Positions 9,412-16,295 of a stretch of DNA of 64,000 nt are shown piece by piece. Both the position numbers and the translations under genes were made by a program. Origin of the DNA: Halalkalibacter suaedae. GTDB taxonomy: Bacteria; Bacillota; Bacilli; Bacillales; Bacillaceae_D. How positions within the stretch are numbered: the first letter of the stretch is position 1; each line of letters opens with the position of its first letter. The notes under the pieces are model-generated. The model was not told the DNA's origin. It saw only the letters and a program-made list of their open reading frames with translations, and did not search any database. The stretch covers positions 186,001 through 250,000 of the forward strand of contig NZ_JAGKSQ010000005.1 of assembly GCF_017939705.1 (NCBI RefSeq), given 5' to 3'.

Positions 9412-9972
9412 TTAATCAAACGCATAGATACTAATCACCGTATCTCCGTACGTTTCCTCTTTCTTCTTTGAAAAATTTTGAATACGATCTGGTAATGAAA
9501 CTGTATTTGCATGCTCACATACAATTACACCAGACGGCTCTAGTAAATGAAAATCAGCAATGATACTCATTTCATTTACAAGCGCCTGCTTGGCATAGGG
9601 CGGGTCGAGAAAAATAACCGTAAAAGCCAATTCTCTTTTTATTAGGGCCTTCAAGGCTCGATCAGCATCATTCCGGTACACTTCTGAACTCTCTTCAAAT
9701 GAACATTGTTTTAAATTTAATTTAATCGTCTCAATCGCCTTACGATTTTGATCAACAAAAATAGTTCTCTCAATCCCTCGACTCAACGCTTCAATTCCTA
9801 AACCACCACTACCAGCATATAAATCAAGAGCCAGTCCACCTTGAAAATACGGCCCAATCATATTAAAAATAGATTCCTTTACTTTGTCTGTCGTCGGTCT
9901 TGTTGTTGAACCAGGCACGGCTTTTAAAGGTAGCCCTCTTTTCTCTCCTGAAATCACTCTCACTCTACTCAC
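9412..9972 (-). CDS. rsmD: 16S rRNA (guanine966-N2)-methyltransferase RsmD (YlbH)
   Basis: A 186-residue SAM-dependent methyltransferase. The SAM-binding loop is LDLYAGSGGLG (49-59) and the N2-guanine methylation motif is DPPY (123-126). It modifies G966 of 16S rRNA during small-subunit assembly. The listed start is a GTG at 9972, after AGGATTGG; a second GTG three codons in would give the common MRVISG start, so the exact N-terminus is uncertain by three residues. It is followed closely by coaD. Its upstream region is shared with a divergent structured leader RNA. Confidence 0.95.
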   Translation of the reverse strand: MSRVRVISGEKRGLPLKAVPGSTTRPTTDKVKESIFNMIGPYFQGGLALDLYAGSGGLGIEALSRGIERTIFVDQNRKAIETIKLNLKQCSFEESSEVYRNDADRALKALIKRELAFTVIFLDPPYAKQALVNEMSIIADFHLLEPSGVIVCEHANTVSLPDRIQNFSKKKEETYGDTVISIYAFD

Positions 9973-10098
9973 CCAATCCTAACTTCAGTTTTTCTTTTTC
10001 TATCCTATCATAAACCTTCAATATTCAACATATGCGACATTTTTTCTCTTTATTAAAATTGAATGTATGAAGATAAATCATTCAGGTCATACTGAAAT

Positions 10099-10248
10099 TA
10101 GTAGCACACCTAGTGTTGCTACAACCGCGGAGAAGGCTTACGTTTCCCCATAAGTTCTTCCTCCGGTTTCTCCTCTCCCATAGCCTTAAATACATACCTT
10201 GTATGTGTAAGGCACCTCGCAAGGAATCCCTTGCGAGGATTTTTTTTT
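10099..10248 (+). promoter_or_regulatory. Structured 5' leader with competing helices and an intrinsic terminator
   Basis: The leader lies just upstream of a plus-strand gene at 10299. Visible helices: GTAGCA/TGCTAC (10101-10106 with 10117-10122); AAGGCT/AGCCTT (10133-10138 with 10182-10187); and GCCTTA/TAAGGC (10183-10188 with 10208-10213) capped by ACATAC/GTATGT. The second and third helices share the segment AGCCTT, so they cannot form together. CCTTG (10197-10201) can pair with CAAGG (10220-10224), which would disrupt the terminator stem. This is a riboswitch- or attenuator-like layout. The position beside ylbH recalls the Rfam ylbH leader family, but I cannot confirm a match. Confidence 0.6.
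10215..10248 (+). terminator. Strong rho-independent terminator upstream of the gene at 10299
   Basis: A perfect 10-bp stem (CCTCGCAAGG and complement) with a 4-nt loop is followed by nine T residues. It lies 50 bp before a start codon on the same strand rather than after a gene, which points to transcription attenuation. Confidence 0.92.
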
Positions 10249-10298
10249 TAAGCTACGATAAAACGGACAATCCATTGTTTAGAAAGAAGGAAAAAATA

Positions 10299-10688
10299 AT
10301 GATTCAACGTTTTATTAAACTCGGAGAAGGATACAATGATCTTTATGAATTAATTGAAATTGCAAAAACCAATAAAGATCGGATTCATCTAATTTTACGG
10401 CTTGATACCAAAATTGACGAAAGGGACATGTCCTCACTCGTTGTCCTATTAAAGCCAGCTTTACCCGGAAAAATGATGCCACTGTATGTATGTCATGAAG
10501 GGATCTATAACCCAATTCATAAACCGACCGAGCGATATCGTTTATTTGAAGAGGCGGTCAATCAACTTAATCTAGATATCCATCGACTCGAAGTCAAAAA
10601 TTCAAAGCAATTTGCAGAGATAGATCTTTACTATCAATATTTAACAGGGGTTCTCCGGTTAAATCGATATTTACCACCAATGAGTTAG
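10299..10688 (+). CDS. Conserved Bacillus protein of unknown function, probably attenuator-controlled
   Basis: A 129-residue soluble protein starting MIQRFIKLGEGYNDLYEL. I recall homologues of this size in Bacillaceae that are sometimes labelled methylthioribose kinase, but no ATP-binding or kinase motif is visible and the protein is far too short, so I do not use that name. The ATG at 10299 follows AGAAGGA; a longer in-frame opening would run through the leader and terminator and is rejected. It is preceded by a structured leader with a terminator and followed by a bidirectional terminator, so it is a single-gene unit. Function unknown. Confidence 0.8.
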   Translation: MIQRFIKLGEGYNDLYELIEIAKTNKDRIHLILRLDTKIDERDMSSLVVLLKPALPGKMMPLYVCHEGIYNPIHKPTERYRLFEEAVNQLNLDIHRLEVKNSKQFAEIDLYYQYLTGVLRLNRYLPPMS

Positions 10689-10711
10689 TCAATTTGATTC
10701 TTGTCTTAAGA

Positions 10712-10753
10712 AAAAGTACCCAGTCGTCTTTTGACGGTTAGGTACTTTTTTTG
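10712..10753. terminator. Bidirectional terminator
   Basis: AAAAAGTACC and GGTACTTTTTTT arms enclose a GTCGTCTTTTGACGG inner hairpin. It serves the gene ending at 10688 and the convergent MFS gene ending at 10755. Confidence 0.92.
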
Positions 10754-10754
10754 A

Positions 10755-11999
10755 TCAATGGGTCAAGGCATTCTTCTTTTGTCCTTGCCTCCGTATTTTT
10801 TCTTTGCGAAATTCTTTTTGAGCAGGTGGGATTACTTTAAATTTAACAATTAATACATTTACAAGTAATAGAGTCGCACTAACGAGGAAGAGTCCCCTTA
10901 TCCCGATACCAGCTACAATTGACCCACCGACCATCGGACCAATCATTGTCCCGAGATACATCGCACTGTTTGAAAATCCATATGTTCGACTTTCCATACC
11001 AGATGGAGCATGCATCCGAATTAACGTATTGGCCGCTGGAAGTAAACCTCCTAGGCATAAACCGACTAGAAAACGTAAGCAGATTAATTGCCAGATTTCG
11101 GTGACAAATGCTTGAGGGATCGAGAAAAGTGCGACACCGAGCATTGAATAGATAATCACATGATGTGCCCCCACCCTATCACTAAGCTTCCCTAGCTGAG
11201 GAGATGCAAGCATATTCGCAAACCCCATAACTGAAATTGTCAATCCAGCATAAAAGGCCACACTCTGAGCTGCCGTTAGCTCTTCTACAAATAGCGATAA
11301 TAGTGGGTTAATACCCATTACAGCTAATTGAATAATAAATATAACAACATATAAAGAGAGCACTGGTTGGATACTCGTAATTTTTTTGAATTCCTGCCAT
11401 GTACTCGTTTTCTCTGTTGTCGGCAGTGGTTCAAATTCTTCCTTCACAAAGAATAGAACAACAAGGGCTGCAAAGAAAATACAAATCCCTGTTAACAGAA
11501 ATACGAACCGATAGCCAAAGGCTTCAGCTAATACACCACCCAATAACGGACCAATAATTGCTCCAGATACAGCTCCAGACTGTAACATGCCAAGTGCCCT
11601 ACCAACATGTTCCTTTGGTGTATTAGTTGAAACTAGTGCAATCGATGCCGGAATAAATCCCGAAATAACTCCATTTAGCAATCGTAAAAATAATAAACTA
11701 ATTGGTCCGACAGCCAACCCTGTTAAACTAATCACAAGTGCCATCCCAAAACCAGACCTTAAAATCATCATTTTGCGACCATACTTATCAGCCATTCGCC
11801 CCCAAAAAGGAGAGAAAAGAAAGGCGGTTAAGAAGTTCGCACCAAAAATAACGCCAGCCCATATACTTAGCGTCTCAGGATTATTAACTCCAAGCTCCTG
11901 TAAATATAAGGGTAGGAATGGAATAATCATTGTCATTGCACTAATAACCATAAACTGACTTATCAATAGAATCCAAAGGTTCTTTTTCCAAGCTTGCAA
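10755..11999 (-). CDS. MFS drug-efflux-type transporter (DHA1, MdtG-like)
   Basis: A major facilitator protein of about 414 residues with 12 predicted helices and an N-terminus (LQAWKKNLWILLISQF) like MdtG-type multidrug exporters. The loop 2-3 signature GRMADKYGRK is near residue 75 and a second copy, GKLSDRVGAHH, follows the mid-point. A TTG at 11999 is preferred: the SD AAAGGAAGTGG ends 5-6 nt before it, whereas an ATG at 12026 has no SD. The substrate cannot be read from sequence. A 9-bp palindrome lies upstream (12029-12051) and could be a repressor site. Confidence 0.85.
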   Translation of the reverse strand: MQAWKKNLWILLISQFMVISAMTMIIPFLPLYLQELGVNNPETLSIWAGVIFGANFLTAFLFSPFWGRMADKYGRKMMILRSGFGMALVISLTGLAVGPISLLFLRLLNGVISGFIPASIALVSTNTPKEHVGRALGMLQSGAVSGAIIGPLLGGVLAEAFGYRFVFLLTGICIFFAALVVLFFVKEEFEPLPTTEKTSTWQEFKKITSIQPVLSLYVVIFIIQLAVMGINPLLSLFVEELTAAQSVAFYAGLTISVMGFANMLASPQLGKLSDRVGAHHVIIYSMLGVALFSIPQAFVTEIWQLICLRFLVGLCLGGLLPAANTLIRMHAPSGMESRTYGFSNSAMYLGTMIGPMVGGSIVAGIGIRGLFLVSATLLLVNVLIVKFKVIPPAQKEFRKEKIRRQGQKKNALTH

Positions 12000-12028
12000 T
12001 CTAACCACTTCCTTTATCATACACATTA

Positions 12029-12051
12029 TATATTTCGATTAGCGAAATATA
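12029..12051. promoter_or_regulatory. Palindromic operator-like site upstream of the MFS gene
   Basis: A perfect 9-bp inverted repeat, TATATTTCG and CGAAATATA, is separated by 5 bp. It sits 30-50 bp before the MFS start, where a repressor or RNA polymerase would bind. No regulator gene is adjacent, so the cognate factor is unknown. Confidence 0.45.
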
Positions 12052-12137
12052 CAACAGGATTATTTAGCTTTAATTGGTGGTAATCACCGTTTTATTAATC
12101 AAAATTAGCTATTTCCTCCTGTTTTCTTAAAATAAAA

Positions 12138-12180
12138 AAAGGTCTCGATCAGGTCAGCAATTGACCTTTTAGAGACCTTT
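12138..12180 (-). terminator. Terminator after ylbG
   Basis: AAAGGTCTC/GAGACCTTT arms with an inner AGGTCA/TGACCT helix; in the minus direction the stem is followed by TTTTTTTATTTT. Confidence 0.92.
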
Positions 12181-12190
12181 CCTATATCTT

Positions 12191-12469
12191 CTAAATTCCC
12201 ATCTTATAATCGTACTCTTTCGCTTTATCTGGCTTAGCGTTTTGATATTCAGTTGCAATAAATGGACGCATGGACGGTTTTACATCTCTCACAAAGTGAA
12301 AGGATTGTAGCTTTTCAACGACATCTTCAACTTTGTCTTGATCACAATAAAAAATAACATACTTCATCTTCTTTGACACGTAATGCACATGACCGAAGCG
12401 ACGAAGCTGTCTTGCGAATTTCAATGATGTTAACCACACAGCCACCCCTTGACGCTTTGCATCTATCAT
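12191..12469 (-). CDS. ylbG: YlbG family protein (DUF2129)
   Basis: A 92-residue soluble protein with RQGVAVWLTSLKFARQLRRFG at the start and conserved MKYVIFYCD and MRPFIATEYQNAKPDKAKEYDYKMGI-like C-terminal segments typical of DUF2129. Function is not known, but it is regularly encoded next to ricF (ylbF) and rsmD in Bacillus and relatives, as here. The ATG at 12469 has an AAGGAG SD. It ends at a strong terminator, so it is not co-transcribed with rsmD in this genome. Confidence 0.92.
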   Translation of the reverse strand: MIDAKRQGVAVWLTSLKFARQLRRFGHVHYVSKKMKYVIFYCDQDKVEDVVEKLQSFHFVRDVKPSMRPFIATEYQNAKPDKAKEYDYKMGI

Positions 12470-12556
12470 AATGACTTCTCCTTTATTCTCAATCTACATA
12501 GTGAAGTTAGTCTTAGTCTAGCACGATCATAGGGTGACAGCAATACACAATGATGT

Positions 12557-12707
12557 GATAGAACGAAACCGGTATAGTGCGACCTCAGCTCGTTCGCTCA
12601 TTGCCACACTCTTGAGAAGTTCACTCAATCGTTTTAATACCTTGGCAATGGCTTCTCTTCGCTGCGATAGAACGAAACTGGTATAGTGCGACCGGTTTCG
12701 TTCTATC
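12557..12707. repeat. Duplicated hairpin sequence with 16-bp inverted ends
   Basis: The sequence GATAGAACGAAAC-C/T-GG followed by TATAGTGCGACC occurs twice in direct orientation, starting at 12557 and 12666. A third copy of the first 16 bases is inverted at 12692-12707. The first copy is a perfect complement of the inverted one, so the whole 151-bp block has 16-bp inverted ends, while the second copy forms a tight hairpin with it (12666-12707). There is no T-run. It overlaps the stop codon of ricF by one base. It may be a small non-autonomous repeat. Confidence 0.65.
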
Positions 12708-13144
12708 TATTTACATCCGCAGCTTCCGCTTCCGCAGCCACCGCTGCATGACATATTGTCGAAAAATGGGTTACCAGTTGGGACTTTGATCGTTGATGAT
12801 ACGGATCTTGCGATAATTTCGCTAATTTCGTTTAGCATCGTCTCAAGTTCTTTTTCAGCTTTCTTAAACGCAATGACGGTTTCCGTTAGGTCCATTTCAC
12901 GTTTTAATTTCCTAATATCTGTCGAAATTTTATCGTAATCGGGGTGGTATTTCCCGAATCGTTGAATGTCTTCGTATTGATCCTTCATGCTATTAAACCG
13001 GTTGATCCGTTCCTGGGCAACCGAATCAGACTGTAATGCTTGCTTTGCTTGAATGTATTGCTCATATGGCTCTGATTGTACCACCGCTTGAGATAATTCA
13101 TCTGTGTGGTCTAATAGTTCCATTGTTTTCATAGTTGCTAGCAT
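12707..13144 (-). CDS. ricF: RicF (YlbF), subunit of the Ric (Y-complex) RNA-processing regulator
   Basis: A 145-residue helical protein of the YlbF/YmcA family with a cysteine-rich tail (CSGGCGSGSCGCK). In B. subtilis RicF joins RicA and RicT in a complex carrying iron-sulfur clusters that promotes RNase Y cleavage of mRNAs and is needed for competence, biofilm formation and sporulation. The tail cysteines fit a cluster-binding role. The ATG at 13144 has the SD GGAGGTG at 7 nt; a longer opening 15 codons upstream lacks one. It is followed by ylbG across a repeat-bearing spacer. Confidence 0.93.
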   Translation of the reverse strand: MLATMKTMELLDHTDELSQAVVQSEPYEQYIQAKQALQSDSVAQERINRFNSMKDQYEDIQRFGKYHPDYDKISTDIRKLKREMDLTETVIAFKKAEKELETMLNEISEIIARSVSSTIKVPTGNPFFDNMSCSGGCGSGSCGCK

Positions 13145-13212
13145 GTTTGGACACCTCCTACCGTTGTAGTATACCACGTCTCTAACCAATTAAAAAACCA
13201 CAGAGCATTTAA

Positions 13213-14181
13213 TCAACTAGAGAATGTGAAAGATGCTTGAGATGTAACATCAATTCCTTTGAATGACATTAGATCTTTCATTAATTGAAGTAAGGCAGCA
13301 TCCTTCTGTTTTGCCTCAATCATGACGTCTAAGTGCGGAACACTCCCATCAATTAATGTCAGAAATCGGTAGAATCGTTCAGCATCAATAAAGTCATGAT
13401 GGCGACGATCATTTTCCCCTTCTTTTGGACTAGAGATATGCATTTTCACTGGCAGAGGGCTCTGATTCCATGTCTGAACAACCCTATTCCACAAAGCTAG
13501 CAGCTCAAGAGATTCATGATTAACATCATAATGGTGGAGATCAAATACAACTGGAACGTTTAATTTTTCACCTAAATACAATGCATCTTCAACAGTATAG
13601 GAAACATCATCATTCTCAATCATCACCATCTTTTGTAAAGAGGATGGAATGAGACCGAAATTTTCAATAAATTGTTCTAGACCACTTTCTTTCCCCTGCT
13701 TCTTACCACCGATATGCAAGACACAGCGATGCATTGGATCAATCCCCATCCCCTTTAACCATTTTAAATGGGGAATTAGTGACTTAGTCGATTGTTTGTG
13801 TACATCCATTGAAGAACTATTAAGAACAACGAAATGATCAGGGTGAAAATCAACTCTCATTTTTTCTTGTCTAATAAATTCACCTAGTTCTTTTAGTGAA
13901 TCTGCAAGTGCCTTTTCATAGCGCCAGCCTTCAGTCAGTGGATGGTCTGCTAGTGGAACTAATTTTGAGGATAGACGAAAAAAAGTAATATCATGAGCTT
14001 TATTATGCTTAAGCAGTCTAAGACAATTCTCAATGTTGGATCGGGCAATTCGTTCAAGTTTCCGAATCGCAGCCTCCCTATTTGAAATTTGTTCAAATTG
14101 TTTGACAGTCATCGTTTGCGAAGGAGAAGCATTTGAGAGCATTACACTCATCGCTACATAACCAAGTCTTACAGCAATCAT
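13213..14181 (-). CDS. uvsE: UV damage endonuclease UvsE (UvdE)
   Basis: A 322-residue TIM-barrel endonuclease starting MIAVRLGYVAMS, with the family features TFFRLSSKLVPLADHP, MRVDFHPDHFVVLNS, LHIGGKKQGKE and MIENDDVSYTVEDALYLGE, which hold the metal-binding His and Glu residues. It nicks DNA 5' to UV photoproducts, independently of UvrABC. The start at 14181 follows GGGGGG at 8 nt; an ORF start 11 codons upstream gives a non-conserved N-terminus. It lies in the ylb cluster, convergent to nothing and divergent from an ATP-grasp gene. In B. subtilis uvsE lies elsewhere, so this is a local insertion. Confidence 0.93.
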   Translation of the reverse strand: MIAVRLGYVAMSVMLSNASPSQTMTVKQFEQISNREAAIRKLERIARSNIENCLRLLKHNKAHDITFFRLSSKLVPLADHPLTEGWRYEKALADSLKELGEFIRQEKMRVDFHPDHFVVLNSSSMDVHKQSTKSLIPHLKWLKGMGIDPMHRCVLHIGGKKQGKESGLEQFIENFGLIPSSLQKMVMIENDDVSYTVEDALYLGEKLNVPVVFDLHHYDVNHESLELLALWNRVVQTWNQSPLPVKMHISSPKEGENDRRHHDFIDAERFYRFLTLIDGSVPHLDVMIEAKQKDAALLQLMKDLMSFKGIDVTSQASFTFSS

Positions 14182-14252
14182 TGACAATCCCCCCATTATA
14201 CGTCTATAATTCACTCGTCAATTTATTGTAAAGAAGAAAGGTGCATCCTTAG

Positions 14253-15023
14253 ATGAATATTGTGACATTTAATCCTTTTCGTACAATCGGTATCCCAGGA
14301 ATTAAATATGTAAAACCAGAGCATATGTTTGAAGAAAGAGAAAAAATCGATGAAGCAGATGTTTGCTTATTCCCTGAGAATTGGCAAGTGAACTCGCTTG
14401 TTTACGGAATGAAGAAGAAAATATTTCCAAGTATTCAATCGATTCAATTAGGATTTAATAAAATTGAAGTGACACGCGGCTTATGGAGCGTTGTCCCCGA
14501 ACACGTTCCTAAAACAGTTATTTTAGGGCGTAATCATGATAATATTAATCGTGTGTTTGCAGAATTTCCTTTTCCCTTTGTCGCAAAGGAAATTCGAAAC
14601 TCTATGGGAAAGGGTGTATTTCTCATTGAAAATCATAAACAGTTTAATGAATATGCTGAGAATAATCCCTATTTCTATGTACAAGAATACTTGCCAATTG
14701 ATCGCGACCTTCGTATTTGTTTCGTAGGCGATGAAGTTATTGCTGCCTACTGGCGTATTAATGATCGTAATACATTTAGAACTAATGTAGCTCAAGGTGC
14801 TCGAATTTCATTTGAAGATATTCCTGAGGAAGCCATTGATCTTGTAAGGCGCACTGCGAGAGCTCTCGGTGTCAATCACGCTGGCTTTGACCTCGTGTCT
14901 GCTGGAGGGAAATTTTATTTCTTGGAATTTAATACTCTCTTTGGAAATCAAGGGTTTCAGCAATTAGGTGTTTCTGTAGAACAACATATTTATAAATATT
15001 TAAAAGACACTATGGAATCGTAA
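14253..15023 (+). CDS. RimK-type ATP-grasp family protein
   Basis: A 256-residue ATP-grasp protein. Visible are the nucleotide-binding KEIRNSMGKGVFLI segment (about 110-123), the VQEYLPIDRDLRICFVG strand (about 143-160) and the metal-binding EFNTLFGNQGF motif (about 229-239), as in RimK-type carboxylate-amine ligases. The N-terminal pre-ATP-grasp domain is short. The partner amino acid or peptide is unknown. It starts at 14253 after AAAGGTG, divergent from uvsE, and its end overlaps the converging gene at 15010 by 14 bp. Confidence 0.8.
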   Translation: MNIVTFNPFRTIGIPGIKYVKPEHMFEEREKIDEADVCLFPENWQVNSLVYGMKKKIFPSIQSIQLGFNKIEVTRGLWSVVPEHVPKTVILGRNHDNINRVFAEFPFPFVAKEIRNSMGKGVFLIENHKQFNEYAENNPYFYVQEYLPIDRDLRICFVGDEVIAAYWRINDRNTFRTNVAQGARISFEDIPEEAIDLVRRTARALGVNHAGFDLVSAGGKFYFLEFNTLFGNQGFQQLGVSVEQHIYKYLKDTMES

Positions 15024-15426
15024 TTACTAACGTTTCCTCTAGACCTTCGTATGGGGAGCGGTCATTATTTACAACCATGATCTTAATCTCATGCGTTCCA
15101 CTTTGAAGATTTTCAATATAAAAGGCAGGTTGAAATAATGTGGCCACATGATTGTCTTCAACATACAATCTAATATGGCCCTCTCCCTCCTGTGGAAGTG
15201 ATCCTTCATGCTCCTTACTAAACGTGAACCCATTAATAAAGCACTCAATGAATATACTTTCACTAGACAGATTATGTTCAACAATAAGTTCGTTTTTTCC
15301 ACTTGCTTGAACCTTGACTATTCCGACACTACTTAAAGGATTCACTTCTACAACATCAAATCTTTCCGCCGATACAATAGGGCAATAGCTCAAAAAGAAA
15401 ATAAAAGCCAAGAGATAGTATTTCAT
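15010..15426 (-). CDS. Secreted protein with an Ig-like beta domain, function unknown
   Basis: A 138-residue protein with a signal peptide (MKYYLLAFIFFLSYCPIVSA, cleavage after residue 20) and an all-beta mature part containing GHIRLYVEDNHVATLFQP and SGTHEIKIMVVNNDRSPYEG. This resembles small extracellular Ig-like domains that carry a GHxRxYVD-type strand. No enzyme motif is visible. The ATG at 15426 has an AGAGGAGG SD. Its 3' end overlaps the end of the converging ATP-grasp gene by 14 bp, and it lies downstream of ylbE after a terminator. Confidence 0.7.
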   Translation of the reverse strand: MKYYLLAFIFFLSYCPIVSAERFDVVEVNPLSSVGIVKVQASGKNELIVEHNLSSESIFIECFINGFTFSKEHEGSLPQEGEGHIRLYVEDNHVATLFQPAFYIENLQSGTHEIKIMVVNNDRSPYEGLEETLVITIP

Positions 15427-15500
15427 AACAAAAACCTCCTCTTACACTAGCTTTTCACTCTCCTGTTCGGTTTATGTATAATTAATCCCAAAACAAAAAA

Positions 15501-15532
15501 AAGGACCTAGCTAAATTACTCAGCAGGTCCTT
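15501..15532 (-). terminator. Terminator overlapping the end of ylbE
   Basis: AAGGACCT/AGGTCCTT arms, followed in the minus direction by eight T residues. The upstream arm is formed by the last codons and stop of ylbE. Confidence 0.88.
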
Positions 15533-15779
15533 GGGGATTAGCTGGTGTCGCTTGCCCCATTTTCAACATCTCAATCATCATCATTGCCAAGCTCAGCGAA
15601 TTTTGCACCTTTTCGACCCGTTGGGGTAATGTACGCCCATAAAATTGATTCGCTTCTTTTTCTAAAATCGCCACCTGACTTGGATCACGACTAAGCTTAC
15701 GGTACCAGTTAGGATTTTGTCTAATAAAATAGCGTAACTCTTGACGTTCTGCCAGAAATTGTTGGACCTCAACTCTCAT
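15516..15779 (-). CDS. ylbE: YlbE-like protein
   Basis: An 87-residue protein with MRVEVQQFLAERQELRYFIR and FIRQNPNWYRKLSRDPSQ, the conserved core of YlbE-like proteins, and a short methionine-rich C-terminal helix. Function is unknown. The ATG at 15779 has an AAGGAGG SD. It follows ylbD by 18 bp on the same strand and ends in its own terminator, so ylbD-ylbE form a unit, as in B. subtilis. Confidence 0.9.
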   Translation of the reverse strand: MRVEVQQFLAERQELRYFIRQNPNWYRKLSRDPSQVAILEKEANQFYGRTLPQRVEKVQNSLSLAMMMIEMLKMGQATPANPQGPAE

Positions 15780-15797
15780 CTTAATCCTCCTTATGAT

Positions 15798-16217
15798 CTA
15801 ATCTCTTCGAAAGGAAAATGGGTGATCCTGTGGTCTTTGATTAGGTGGATTCGATGGTTTTTGAAATGATTGGATCACATTCTGAACATTAGTAAGTACC
15901 GAACTAAATTGACCTAAGTGATTTTGGAGATCTTCAACATTCAGGCGTTTCAAAACCCCCATAATTTGTCCTAGTGAGTCTGAAGCATTGGACTTTTTCG
16001 CAGTCGATTCTTCCTTTGTAGCTTTGCCACCAACATCCTTGCCAGCTTCGTCCGTGTTATTCTTCCATTGCTCGTGTTCTTCACCAAGAACCGACCACTC
16101 TTCAAAAAGCTCTTGCAAGCTTTTTCGTTTTTCTTTTACCTCTTTTAAAAGATGTGGATTTTTTTTAATAAATTCTTTAAACTGCTGAACTGATGGATGC
16201 AAACCTTCCGAACTCAT
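15798..16217 (-). CDS. ylbD: Spore coat protein YlbD family
   Basis: A 139-residue hydrophilic protein. The N-terminal SVQQFKEFIKKNPHLLKEV segment and the LQELFEEWSVLGEEHEQW helix match the YlbD family, which is listed among spore coat proteins of Bacillus. The middle is a charged low-complexity linker rich in Lys, Glu and Ser; the C-terminus is Pro/Gln-rich. The ATG at 16217 follows AAGGAGG. The coat assignment rests on the family; no sigma-E or sigma-K site was identified. Confidence 0.87.
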   Translation of the reverse strand: MSSEGLHPSVQQFKEFIKKNPHLLKEVKEKRKSLQELFEEWSVLGEEHEQWKNNTDEAGKDVGGKATKEESTAKKSNASDSLGQIMGVLKRLNVEDLQNHLGQFSSVLTNVQNVIQSFQKPSNPPNQRPQDHPFSFRRD

Positions 16218-16253
16218 CTCATCGCCTCCTTACACTCTTTATTGCTACTATAC

Positions 16254-16286
16254 GCAAATGCCTAGTCCGATGTTCTAAGCATTTGC
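16254..16286 (-). terminator. Hairpin between ylbC and ylbD
   Basis: GCAAATGC and GCATTTGC arms (8 bp) with a 17-nt loop lie just downstream of the ylbC stop. There is no real T-run, so this may be a weak terminator or an mRNA-stability hairpin. Confidence 0.45.
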
Positions 16287-16295
16287 CCAGTGTTA

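Noticed and set aside
10115..10135. Possible T-box motif (ACCGCGG)
   Set aside because: Only ACCGCG matches; the AGGGTGG half is missing and the segment is about 90 nt before the terminator rather than just ahead of it, so a canonical T-box is unlikely.
10113..10298. N-terminal extension of the 10299 gene through the leader
   Set aside because: The extension runs through a perfect terminator stem and T-run, lacks an SD, and its residues look random; the ATG at 10299 has a good SD.
12666..12707. Intrinsic terminator for ricF
   Set aside because: The stem is strong but no T-run follows on either strand, so I list it as a repeat/hairpin only.
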